Shown: positions 1 to 13,500 of the stretch, piece after piece
Numbering within the stretch: position 1 is the stretch's first letter
Layout: each line of letters begins with the position of its first letter
Source: Colletes latitarsis
Taxonomy: Eukaryota > Arthropoda > Insecta > Hymenoptera > Colletidae
Length of the DNA: 64,000 bases
Assembly (NCBI RefSeq): GCF_051014445.1
Contig: NC_135134.1
Location: 6,973,672 to 7,037,671, forward strand
Reading direction: 5' to 3'
Made by a program: the position numbers and the translations under genes
Notes under the pieces: generated by a model
The model's database searches: none
What the model saw: the letters and a program-made list of their open reading frames with translations, nothing else
Told to the model about the DNA's origin: nothing

Positions 1-3000
1 GACCCTGATGGGGGCAAATCCCAGACCTAACCTAGACCTAACATGTGTTATCCTCTGAAATAATAATCGAAACCAGGATTAATGGTCTGCTACGGTGTGG
101 TACCACATTACTACGTAATCGAAACCAGAAAAAACCCAGGATCTGTTCAAGAAGTATGTGAAGAATGCGAAAGTATGAGACTGATGAGGGCAAATCCTAG
201 ACCTAACCTAGACATAACATGCGATATCCTTTAAAATATTGACAGAGCCTGGGTTTCATGGACTGTTTCAGTGTGGTACCACATTACCACGTGATTCAAA
301 CCAGAAAAAACCCAGGATCTGTACAACAAGTATGTGAAACATGCGAAAGTTGAGTCTGATGAGGGCAAATCCCAGGCCTAACCTAGATCTAACATGGTGT
401 ATCCTCTAAAATATTGTTCGTATCCAGGTTTAATTAACTGCTTCAGTGTGGGACCACATTACTACGTGATCCAATCCAGAAAAGTCCAAGGATCTGGCCA
501 ACAAGTATGACAAATATGCGAAAGTATGAGCCTGATGAGGGCAAATACTAGACCTAACCCAGACCTAACATGCGTTATCCTCTAAAATATTTATCAAGAC
601 CAGGTTTAATTGAATGTTTTAGTGTGGTACCTCATTACTACGCGATCCAAACCAGACAAAACCCAGGATCTGTTCAACGAGTATGTGAAAAACGCGAAAG
701 TATGAGCCTGATGAGGGCAAATCCCAGGCCTAACCCAGACCTAACATGCGTTATCCTCTAAAATATTTATCAAGACCAGGTTTAATTGAATGTTTCAGTG
801 TTGTACCACATTACTACGTGATCCAAACCAGAAAAAACCCAGGATCTGTTCAACAAGTATGTGGAGAATGCGAAAGTATGAGTCCGATGAGGGAAAATCC
901 CCGATCTATCCCTGACATAACTTGCGTTATCCTCTAAAATATTGTTCGCAACCAGGTTTAATGGACTGTTTCGGTGTGGTACCACATTACTACGTAATCC
1001 AAACCAGATAAAGCCCAGAACCTGGCCATCAAGTATGAGAAAAATGCGAAAGTACGAGCCTGATGAGAGCAAATCCCAGACCTAACCTAGACCTAACATG
1101 AATTATTCTCTAAAATATTGATCGAAACCAGGTTTAATGAACTGTTTCAGTGTGGTACCACGTTACTACGTGATTCAAACCAGAAAAGACCGAGGATCTA
1201 TTCAACAAGAATTTGAAAAACGCGAAAGTATGACCCTGATGAGGGCAAATCCCAGGCCTAACCTAGACATAACATGCGTTATCCTCTAAAATATTGATCG
1301 AAACCAGGTTTAGTGGCCGGCTTCAGTGTGGTACCACACTACTACGTGATCCAAACCAGAAAGAAACCCAGGATCTGTTCAACAAGTATGTGAGGTATGC
1401 GAAAGTATGAGTCTGATGGGGGCAAGTCCCAGGCCTAACCTAGACCTATCTTGCGTTATCCTCTAAAATATTGATCGAAACCAGGTTTAATTGACTGTTC
1501 CAGTGTGGTACTACGTTACTACGGGATCCAATCCAGAAAAAGCCCAGGATCTAGCCATGAAGTATGAGAAATACGCGAAAGTATGAGCCTCACGAGGGCA
1601 AATCCCAGACCTATCCCAGACCTAACTTGCGTTATCCTCTAAAATATTGATCGAAACAAGGTTGAGTGGACTGTTTCAGTGTGGTACTACATTACTACGA
1701 GATCCAATCCAGAAAAGGCCCAGGATCAAGCCATCATGTATGAGAAATATGCGAAAGACTGAGCCTGATGAGAGCAAATCCCAGACCTAACCTAGACGTA
1801 ACATGAATTATTCACTAACATATTGATCGAAACCAGGTTTCATGGACTGTTTCAGTGTGGTACCACATTGCTACGTGAACCAAACCAGAAAAAACCCAGG
1901 ATCTGTTCAACAAGTATGTGAAAAACGCGAATGTATGAGCCTGATGAGGGCAAATCCCAGACCAATCCCAGACATAACTTGCGTTATCCTCTAAAATATT
2001 GATCGAAACCAGGTTTAATTGACTGTTTCAGTGTGGTACCACATTACTACGTGATCCAAACCAGAAAAAACCCAGGATCTGTTCAACAAGTATGTGAAAA
2101 ACGCGACAGTATGAGCCTGATGAGGGCAAATCCCAGAACTATCCCAGACATAACATGCGTTATCCTATAAAATATTGATCGAAACAAGGTTGAGTGGACT
2201 GTTTCAGTGTGGTACCACATTACTGCGTGATCCAAACCAGAAAAAACCCAGGATCTGTTCAACAAGTATGTGAAAAACGCGAATGTATGAGCCTGATGAG
2301 GGCAAATCCCAGACCAATCCCAGACATAACTTGCGTTATCCTCTAAAATATTGATCGAAACCAGGTTTAATTGACTGTTTCAGTGTGGTACCACATTACT
2401 ACGTGATTCAAACCAGAAAAAACCCAGGATCTGTTCAACAAGTATGTGAAAAACGCGACAGTATGAGCCTGATGAGGGCAAATCCCAGACCTATCCCAGA
2501 CAGAACATGCGTTATCCTCTAAAATATTGATCGAAACCAGGTTTAATGGACTGTTTCAGTGTGGTACCACTTTACTACGTGATCCAATGCAGAAAAAACC
2601 CTCGATCAGGTCAACATGTATGTTAAAGCTGCGAAAGTATGAGTCTGATGAGTGAAAATCCCAGGCCTAAACTAGACATAACATGCGTTATCCTCTAAAA
2701 TGTTGATCGAAACCGGGTTTAATCGACTGTTTCAGTGTGGTACCACATTACTACTTGATCCAAACCAGAAAAAGCCACGAATCTGGCCATCAAGTATGAG
2801 AAATATGCGAAAGTACGAGCCTGTTGAGAGCAAATCCCTGACCTAACCTAGACCTAACATGCGTTATTCTCTAAAATATTGATCGTGACCAGGTTTAATC
2901 GACTGTTTCAGTGTGGTACCACATTACTACCTGATCCAAACCAGAAATAACCCGGGATCTGTTTAACAAATATGTGATGAATGCGAAAGTATGGGTCTGA

Positions 3001-5625
3001 TGAGTGAAAATCCCAGGCCTAACCTAGACCTAACATGCGATATCCTCAAAAATATTGATCGAAACCAGGTTTAATCGACTGTTTCAGTGTGGTACCACAC
3101 TACTACGTGATCCAAACCAGAAAGAAACCCAGGATCTGTTCAACAAGTATGTGAGGTATGCGAAAGTATGAGTCTGATGGGGGCAAGTCCCAGGCCTAAC
3201 CTAGACATAACATGCGTTATCCTCTAAAATATTGATAGAAACCAGGTTTAGTGGACTGTTTCAGTGTGGTACCACATTACTCCGTGATCCAAAGTAGAAA
3301 AAACCCTCGATCAGATCAACATGTATGTTAAAACTGCGAAAGTATGACCCTAATGGGAGCAAATCCCAGGGCTAACCTAGACCTAACATGAATTATTCTC
3401 TAAAATATTGATCGTAACCAGGTTTAATGGACTGTTTCAGTGTGGTACCACATTACTACGTGATCGAAACCCGAAAAACCCCAGGTACCGTTCAACAAGA
3501 ATGTGAAGAATGCGAAAGTACGAGCCTAATGGGAGCAAATCCCAGGGCTAACCTAGACCTAACATGAATTATTCTCTAAAATATTGATCGTAACCAGGTT
3601 TAATGGACTGTTTCAGTGTGGTACCACATTACTACGTGATCGAAACCCGAAAAAACCCAGGAACCGTTCAACATGAATGTGAAGAATGCGAAAGTACGAG
3701 CCTGATGAGAGCAAATCCCAGACATAACCTAGACCTAACATGCGTTGTCCTCTAAAATATTGACGGAAACCAGGTTTAATTGACTGTTTCAGTGTGGTAG
3801 CACATTACTACGTGATCCAAACCAGAAATAACACTGGAACTGTTCAACTAGTATGTGAAGTATGCGAAAGTATGAGACCGATGAGTGAAACTCCCAGGCC
3901 TAACATGCGTTATCCCCAAAAATATTGATCGAAACCAGGTTTAACGGACTGTTTCAGTGTGGTACCACATTACAACGTGATCCAATCAAGAAATAGCCCA
4001 GGATCTAGCCATGAAGTATTTGAAATATGCGAAAGTATGAGCCTGATGAGGGCAAATCCTAGACCTTACCCAGACCTAACATGCGTTATCCTCTAAAATA
4101 TTTATCAAGACCAGGTTTAATTGACTGTTTCAGTGTGGTAGCACATTACTACGTGATCCAAACCATAAATAACCCAGGAACTGTTCAACTAGTATGTGAA
4201 GTATGCGAAAGTATGAGACTGATGGGTGAAACTCCCAGGCCTAACCTAGACCTAACATGCGTTATCCTCTAAAATATTGATCGAAACCAGGTTTAGTGGA
4301 CTGTTTCAGTGTGGTACCACATTACTCCGTGATCCAAAGTAGAAAAAACCCTCGATCAGATCAACATGGATGTTAAAACTGCGAAAGTATGAACCTGATG
4401 AGGGCAAATCCCAGACCTAACCTAGACCTAACATGCGTTAGTCCCTAAAATATTGATCGAAACCAGGTTTAATGGACTGTTTCAGTGTGGTACCACATTA
4501 CAACGTGATCCAATCCAGAAATAGCCCAGGATCTAGCCATGAAGTATTAGAAATATGCGAAAGTATGAGCCTGATGAGGGCAAATCCTAGACCTTACCCA
4601 GACCTAACATGCGTTATCCTCTAAAATATTTATCAAGACCAGGTTTAATTGACTGTTTCAGTGTGGTAGCACATTACTACGTGATCCAAACCAGAAATAA
4701 CCCAGGAACTGTTCAACTAGTATGTGAAGTATGCGAATGTATGAGACTGATGGGTGAAACTCCCAGGCCTAAACTAAACATAACAAGCATTATCCTCTAA
4801 AATATTGATCGAAACCAGGTTTAGTGGTCTGTTTCAGTGTGGTACCACATTACTGCGTGATCCCAACCAGAGAAAACCCAGGTGCTGTTCAACAAGTATG
4901 TGAAGAATGCGAAAGTATGAGTCTGATGAGAGCAAATCCCAGGCCTAACCTTGACCTAACATGAGTTATCCTCTAAGCTATTGATCGAAACCAAGTTTAA
5001 AGGACTATTTCAGTGTGATACCACTTTACCACATGATCCAAACCAGAAAAAGCCCGGGATCGGGCCAACTAGTAAGCGAAAAATGTGAAAGTATGATCCT
5101 GATGAGGGCAAATCCCAGACCTAACCCAGACCTAACATGCGTTATCTTTTAAAATATTGACCGAGACTAGGTTTAATTGACTGTTTCAGTGTGGTACCAC
5201 ATTACCACGTGATCCAAACCAGAAAAAGCCCCGGATCAGGCCAACGAGTTTGCGAAAAATGCGAAAGTATGAGCCAGATAAGGGCAAATCCTAGACCTAA
5301 CCCAGACCTAACACGCGTTATCCTCTAAAATATTTGTCGTATCTAGGTTTAACTGATTGTATCAGTGTGGTACCACATTACTACGTGATCCAAACCAGAA
5401 AAACCCAGGATCTGTTCAACAAGCATGTGAAGAATGCGAAAGCATGAGTCTGAAGAGGGCAAATCCCAGGCCTAACCTAGACCTAACATGCGTTATCCTC
5501 TAAAATATTGATCGAAACCAGGTTTCGTGGACTGTTTCAGTGTGATACTTCATTACTACGTTATCCAAACCAGAAAAAGCCAGGGATCTGTTCAACAAGT
5601 ATGAGAAATAAGCGAAAGTATGAGC

Positions 5626-8600
5626 CTGATGCGGGCAAATCCTGGACCTAACCCAGACCTAACATGCGTTATCCTCACAGATATTGATCGATAACAGGTA
5701 TAATTGACTGTATCAGTGTGGTAATACATTACTGTGTGATCCAATCCAGAAAAAGCAACGGATCTGGCTAACAAGTATGAGAAATATGCGAAAGTATGCG
5801 CCTGATGAGGGCAGATCCGACACCTAACCGAGTCCTATCCGGCGTTATCCTCTAAAATGTTGATCGTGACCAGGGTTAATCGACTGTTTCAGTGTGGTAC
5901 CACATTACTACCTGATCCAGACTAGAAAAAACCCAGGATCTGTTCAACCAGCACGTGAAGAATGCGAAAGTATGAGTCTGATGAGGGCGAATCCCAGGCC
6001 TAACCTAGACCTAACATGCGTTATCCTCAAAAATATTGATCGAAAACAGGTTTAATGGACTGTTTCAGTGTGGTACCACATTACTACGTGAACCAAACCA
6101 GAAAATACCAAGGATCTGTTCAACAAGTATGTGAAGAATGCGAAAGTATGAGACTGATGAGGGCAAATCCTAGCCCTAACCCAGACCTAACATGCGTTAT
6201 CATCTATAATATTGATCGAACCCAGGTTTATTCGACTGTTTCAGAGTGGTACCACATTACTACGTGATCCAAACCAGAGAAAGCCCAGGATCTGGCCAAC
6301 AAGTATGAGAAATATGCGAAAGTATGAGCCAGATAAGGGCAAATCCTAGACCTAACCCAGACCTAACACGCGTTATCCTCTAAAATATTTGTCGTATCTA
6401 GGTTTAACTGATTGTATCAGTGTGGTACCACATTACTACCTGATCCAAACCATAAAATACCAAGGATCTGTTCAACAAGTATGTGAAGAATGCGAAAGTA
6501 TGAGTGTGATGAGGGCAAATCCCAGGCCTAACCTTGACCTAACATGAGTTATCCTCTAAAATATTGATCGAGACCAGGTATAATTGACAGTTTCAGTGTG
6601 GTACTGCATCAGTATGTGATCGAATCCAGAAAAAGCAACGTATCTGGCTAACAGGTATGAGAAATATGCGAAAGTATGAGCCTGATGAGGGCATAATCCC
6701 ACATCTAACCGAGTCCTAACCGGCGTTATCCTCTAAAATGTTGATCGTGACCAGGTTTAATCGACTGTTTCAGTGTGGTACCACACTACTACGTGATCCA
6801 GACCAGAAAAAAACCCAGGTTCTGGCCATCAAGTATGAGAAATATGCGAAAGTATGAGCCTCACGGGGGCAAATCCTAGACCTAACCCAGACCTAACATG
6901 CGTTATCCTCTAAAATATTTATCAAGACCAGGTTTAATCGACTGTTTCAGTGTGGTACCACATTACTACCTGATCCACACCAGAAAAAACCCAGGTGCTG
7001 TTCAACAAGTATGTGAAGAATGCGAAAGTATGAGTGTGATGAGGGCAAATCCCAGGCCTAACCTTGACCTAACATGAGTTATCCTCTAAAATATTGATCG
7101 AGACCAGGTATAATTGACAGTTTCAGTGTGGTACTACATCAGTATGTGATGCAATCCAGAAAAAGCAACGGATCTGGCTAACAGGTATGAGAAATATGCG
7201 AAGGTATGAGCCTGATGAGGGCAAATCCTAGCCCTAACTCAGACCTAACACGAGATATCCTCTAAAATATTGATCGAAACCAGGTTTAGTGGACTGTTTC
7301 AGTGTGGTACCACATTACTACGTGATCCAAACCAGAAAAAGCCCAGGAGCTGTTCAACAAGTATGAAAAATATGCGAAAGTATGAGCCTCACGGGGGCAA
7401 ATCCTAGACCTAACCCAGACCTAACATGCGTTATCCTCTAAAATATTTATCAAGACCAGGTTTAATCGACTGTTTCAGTGTGGTACCACATTACCACGTG
7501 ATCCAAACCAGAAAAAGCCCCGGATCTGGCCAACGAGTTTGCGAAAAATGCGAAAGTATGAGCCAGATAAGGCCAAATCCTAGACCTAACCCAGACCTAA
7601 CACGCGTTATCCTCTAAAATATTTGTCGTATCTAGGTTTAACTGACTGTATCAGTGTGGTACCACATTACTACGTGATCCAAACCAGAAAAACCCAGGAT
7701 CTGTTCAACAAGCATGTGAAGAATGCGAAAGCATGAGTCTGATGAGGGCAACTCCCAGGCCTAACCTAGACCTAACATGCGTTATCCTCTAAAATATTGA
7801 TCGAAACCAGGTTTCGTGGACTGTTTCAGTGTGATACTTCATTACTACGTGATCCAAACCAGAAAAAGCCAGGGATCTGTTCAACAAGTATGAGAAATAA
7901 GCGAAAGTATAAGCCTGATGCGGGCAAATCCTGGACTTAACCCAGACCTAACATGCGTTATCCTCGAAAATATTGATCGAAACCACGTTTAATCGACTGT
8001 TTTAGTGTGGTACCACATTACTACGTGATCCAAACCAGAAAAAAGTCCAGGATCTGTTCAATAAGTATGTGAAAAACGCGAAAGTATGAGCCTGATGAGG
8101 GCAAATCCCAGACCTATACCAGACATAACTTGCGTTATCCTCAAAAATATTGATCGAAACCAGGTCTAATCGACTGTTTTAGTGTGGTACCACATTACTA
8201 AGTGATCCAAACCAGAAAAAGCCCAGAATCTGGCCATCAAGCATGAGAAATATGCGAAAGTATGACCCTGATAAGGCCAAATCACAGACCTAACCCAGAC
8301 CTAACATGCGTTATCCTCAAAAATATTGATCGAAACCACGTTTAATCGACTGTTTTAGTGTGGTACCACATTACTACGTGATCCAAACCAGAAAAAGCCC
8401 AGAATCTGGCCATCAAGCATGAGAAATATGCGAAAGTATGACCCTGATAAGGCCAAATCACAGACCTAACCCAGACCTAACATGCGTTATCCTCAAAAAT
8501 ATTGATCGAAACCACGTTTAATCGACTGTTTCAGTGTGGTACCACAGTACTACGTGATCCAAACCAGAAAAAGCCCAGAATCTGGCTATCGAGCATGAGA

Positions 8601-9273
8601 AATATGCGAAAGTATGACCCTGATAAGGCCAAATCACAGACCTAACCCAGACCTAACATGCGTTATCCTCAAAAATATTGATCGAAACCACGTTTAATCG
8701 ACTGTTTTAGTGTGGTACCACATTACTACGTGATCCAAACCAGAAAAAAGTCCAGGATCTGTTCAATAAGTATGTGAAAAACGCGAAAGTATGAGCCTGA
8801 TGAGGGCAAATCCCAGACCTATACCAGACATAACTTGCGTTATCCTCAAAAATATTGATCGAAACCAGGTCTAATCGACTGTTTTAGTGTGGTACCACAT
8901 TACTAAGTGATCCAAACCAGAAAAAATCCCAGGATCTGTTCAAGAAGTAGGTGAAGAATGCGAAAGAATGAGCCTGATGAGGGCAAATCCCAGGCCTGTC
9001 CCAGACATAACTTGCGTTATCCTCCACAATATTGATCGAAACCAGGTTTAATTGACTGTTTCAGTGTCGTACCACATTACTACGTGATGCAAACCAGAAA
9101 AAACCCTGGATCTGTTCAACAAGTATGTGAAAAACGCGAAAATATGACCCTGATGAGGGCAAATCCCAGGCCTAAACTAGACCTAACATGCGTTATCCTC
9201 TAAAATATTTATCAAGACCAGGTTTAATTGATTGTTTCAGTGTGGCATCACATTACTACGTGATCCAAACCAG
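5626..9273 (+). repeat. 25-mer duplicated block, copy 1
   Basis: This stretch of about 3.65 kb recurs at 10,029-13,500. The offset is 4,403 bp (25 monomers) from the start to about 12.8 kb, then 4,227 bp to the end, because copy 2 lacks one monomer. Sequence order and private variants (CTCACAGATATTGATCGATA, ACATCAGTATGTGATGCAAT, GTTTGCGAAAAATGCG) match monomer by monomer with very few substitutions, so the duplication is recent compared with the divergence between neighbouring monomers. Copy 1 carries three successive monomers with CCCTGATAAGGCCAAATCAC; copy 2 has two. Confidence 0.92.
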
Positions 9274-10028
9274 GAAAAGCCCAGAATCTGGCCATCAAGT
9301 ATGAGGAATATGCGAAAGTACGAGCCTGATGAGAGCAAATCCCAGGCCTAACCTAGACCTATCATGCGTGATCCTCTAAAATATTGATCGAAACCTGGTT
9401 TAATGGACTCTTTCAGTGTGGTACCACATTAGTACGTGATTCAAACCAGAAAAAGCCAGGGATCTGTTCAACAAGTATGTGAAAAACGCGAAAATATGAC
9501 CCTGATGAGGGCAGATCCCAGACCTATCCCAGACCTAACTTGCGTTATCCTATGAAATATTGATCGAAACCAGGTTTAATTGACTGTTTCAGTGTGGTAC
9601 CACCTTGCTACGTGATCGAAAGCAGAAAAAACCATCGATCAGGTCAACATGTATGTTAAAACTGCGAAAGTATGACCCTGATGGGGGCAAATCCCAGACC
9701 TAACCTAGACCTAACATGTGTTATCCTCTAAAATAATAATCGAAACCAGGATTAATGGTCTGCTTCGGTGTGGTACCACATTACTACGTAATCGAAACCA
9801 GAAAAAACGCAGGATCTGTTCAAGAAGTATGTGAAGAATGCGAAAGTATGAGACTGATGAGGGCAAATCCTAGACCTAACCTAGACATAACATGCGATAT
9901 CCTTTAAAATATTGACAGAGCCTGGGTTTCATGGACTGTTTCAGTGTGGTACCACATTACCATGTGATTCAAACCAGAAAAAACCAAGGATCTGTACAAC
10001 AAGTATGTGAAACATGCGAAAGTTGAGT

Positions 10029-13000
10029 CTGATGCGGGCAAATCCTGGACCTAACCCAGACCTAACATGCGTTATCCTCACAGATATTGATCGATAACAG
10101 GTATAATTGACTGTATCAGTGTGGTAATACATTACTGTGTGATCCAATCCAGAAAAAGCAACGGATCTGGCTAACAAGTATGAGAAATATGCGAAAGTAT
10201 GCGCCTGATGAGGGCAGATCCGACACCTAACCGAGTCCTATCCGGCGTTATCCTCTAAAATGTTGATCGTGACCAGGGTTAATCGACTGTTTCAGTGTGG
10301 TACCACATTACTACCTGATCCAGACTAGAAAAAACCCAGTATCTGTTCAACCAGCACGTGAAGAATGCGAAAGTATGAGTCTGATGAGGGCGAATCCCAG
10401 GCCTAACCTAGACCTAACATGCGTTATCCTCAAAAATATTGATCGAAAACAGGTTTAATGGACTGTTTCAGTGTGGTACCACATTACTACGTGAACCAAA
10501 CCAGAAAATACCAAGGATCTGTTCAACAAGTATGTGAAGAATGCGAAAGTATGAGACTGATGAGGGCAAATCCTAGCCCTAACCCAGACCTAACATGCGT
10601 TATCATCTATAATATTGATCGAACCCAGGTTTATTCGACTGTTTCAGAGTGGTACCACATTACTACGTGATCCAAACCAGAGAAAGCCCAGGATCTGGCC
10701 AACAAGTATGAGAAATATGCGAAAGTATGAGCCAGATAAGGGCAAATCCTAGACCTAACCCAGACCTAACACGCGTTATCCTCTAAAATATTTGTCGTAT
10801 CTAGGTTTAACTGATTGTATCAGTGTGGTACCACATTACTACCTGATCCAAACCATAAAATACCAAGGATCTGTTCAACAAGTATGTGAAGAATGCGAAA
10901 GTATGAGTGTGATGAGGGCAAATCCCAGGCCTAACCTTGACCTAACATGAGTTATCCTCTAAAATATTGATCGAGACCAGGTATAATTGACAGTTTCAGT
11001 GTGGTACTGCATCAGTATGTGATCGAATCCAGAAAAAGCAACGTATCTGGCTAACAGGTATGAGAAATATGCGAAAGTATGAGCCTGATGAGGGCATAAT
11101 CCCACATCTAACCGAGTCCTAACCGGCGTTATCCTCTAAAATGTTGATCGTGACCAGGTTTAATCGACTGTTTCAGTGTGGTACCACACTACTACGTGAT
11201 CCAGACCAGAAAAAAACCCAGGATCTGGCCATCAAGTATGAGAAATATGCGAAAGTATGAGCCTCACGGGGGCAAATCCTAGACCTAACCCAGACCTAAC
11301 ATGCGTTATCCTCTAAAATATTTATCAAGACCAGGTTTAATCGACTGTTTCAGTGTGGTACCACATTACTACCTGATCCACACCAGAAAAAACCCAGGTG
11401 CTGTTCAACAAGTATGTGAAGAATGCGAAAGTATGAGTGTGATGAGGGCAAATCCCAGGCCTAACCTTGACCTAACATGAGTTATCCTCTAAAATATTGA
11501 TCGAGACCAGGTATAATTGACAGTTTCAGTGTGGTACTACATCAGTATGTGATGCAATCCAGAAAAAGCAACGGATCTGGCTAACAGGTATGAGAAATAT
11601 GCGAAAGTATGAGCCTGATGAGGGCAAATCCTAGCCCTAACTCAGACCTAACACGAGTTATCCTCTAAAATATTGATCGAAACCAGGTTTAGTGGACTGT
11701 TTCAGTGTGGTACCACATTACTACGTGATCCAAACCAGAAAAAGCCCAGGAGCTGTTCAACAAGTATGAAAAATATGCGAAAGTATGAGCCTCACGGGGG
11801 CAAATCCTAGACCTAACCCAGACCTAACATGCGTTATCCTCTAAAATATTTATCAAGACCAGGTTTAATCGACTGTTTCAGTGTGGTACCACATTACCAC
11901 GTGATCCAAACCAGAAAAAGCCCCGGATCTGGCCAACGAGTTTGCGAAAAATGCGAAAGTATGAGCCAGATAAGGCCAAATCCTAGACCTAACCCAGACC
12001 TAACACGCGTTATCCTCTAAAATATTTGTCGTATCTAGGTTTAACTGACTGTATCAGTGTGGTACCACATTACTACGTGATCCAAACCAGAAAAACCCAG
12101 GATCTGTTCAACAAGCATGTGAAGAATGCGAAAGCATGAGTCTGATGAGGGCAACTCCCAGGCCTAACCTAGACCTAACATGCGTTATCCTCTAAAATAT
12201 TGATCGAAACCAGGTTTCGTGGACTGTTTCAGTGTGATACTTCATTACTACGTGATCCAAACCAGAAAAAGCCAGGGATCTGTTCAACAAGTATGAAAAA
12301 TAAGCGAAAGTATAAGCCTGATGCGGGCAAATCCTGGACTTAACCCAGACCTAACATGCGTTATCCTCGAAAATATTGATCGAAACCACGTTTAATCGAC
12401 TGTTTTAGTGTGGTACCACATTACTACGTGATCCAAACCAGAAAAAAGTCCAGGATCTGTTCAATAAGTATGTGAAAAACGCGAAAGTATGAGCCTGATG
12501 AGGGCAAATCCCAGACCTATACCAGACATAACTTGCGTTATCCTCAAAAATATTGGTCGAAACCAGGTCTAATCGACTGTTTTAGTGTGGTACCACATTA
12601 CTAAGTGATCCAAACCAGAAAAAGCCCAGAATCTGGCCATCAAGCATGAGAAATATGCGAAAGTATGACCCTGATAAGGCCAAATCACAGACCTAACCCA
12701 GACCTAACATGCGTTATCCTCAAAAATATTGATCGAAACCACGTTTAATCGACTGTTTTAGTGTGGTACCACATTACTACGTGATCCAAACCAGAAAAAG
12801 CCCAGAATCTGGCCATCAAGCATGAGAAATATGCGAAAGTATGACCCTGATAAGGCCAAATCACAGACCTAACCCAGACCTAACATGCGTTATCCTCAAA
12901 AATATTGATCGAAACCACGTTTAATCGACTGTTTTAGTGTGGTACCACATTACTACGTGATCCAAACCAGAAAAAAGTCCAGGATCTGTTCAATAAGTAT

Positions 13001-13500
13001 GTGAAAAACGCGAAAGTATGAGCCTGATGAGGGCAAATCCCAGACCTATACCAGACATAACTTGCGTTATCCTCAAAAATAATGATCGAAACCAGGTCTA
13101 ATCGACTGTTTTAGTGTGGTACCACATTACTAAGTGATCCAAACCAGAAAAAATCCCAGGATCTGTTCAAGAAGTAGGTGAAGAATGCGAAAGAATGAGC
13201 CTGATGAGGGCAAATCCCAGACCTGTCCCAGACATAACTTGCGTTATCCTCCACAATATTGATCGAAACCAGGTTTAATTGACTGTTTCAGTGTCGTACC
13301 ACATTACTACGTGATGCAAACCAGAAAAAACCCTGGATCTGTTCAACAAGTATGTGAAAAACGCGAAAATATGACCCTGATGAGGGCAAATCCCAGGCCT
13401 AAACTAGACCTAACATGCGTTATCCTCTAAAATATTTATCAAGACCAGGTTTAATTGATTGTTTCAGTGTGGCATCACATTACTACGTGATCCAAACCAG
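10029..13500 (+). repeat. 25-mer duplicated block, copy 2 (one monomer shorter)
   Basis: Second copy of the 5,626-9,273 block, shorter by exactly one monomer (3,472 against 3,648 bp). The missing unit corresponds to the one at about 8.52-8.70 kb, which has GGCTATCGAGCATG. The block sits between two copies of a tract of about 220 bp: 9,802-10,021 on the left and 13,501-13,720 on the right, both matching 130-350 at the window start. That layout is what an out-of-register exchange or insertion with a long overlap would leave. Confidence 0.9.
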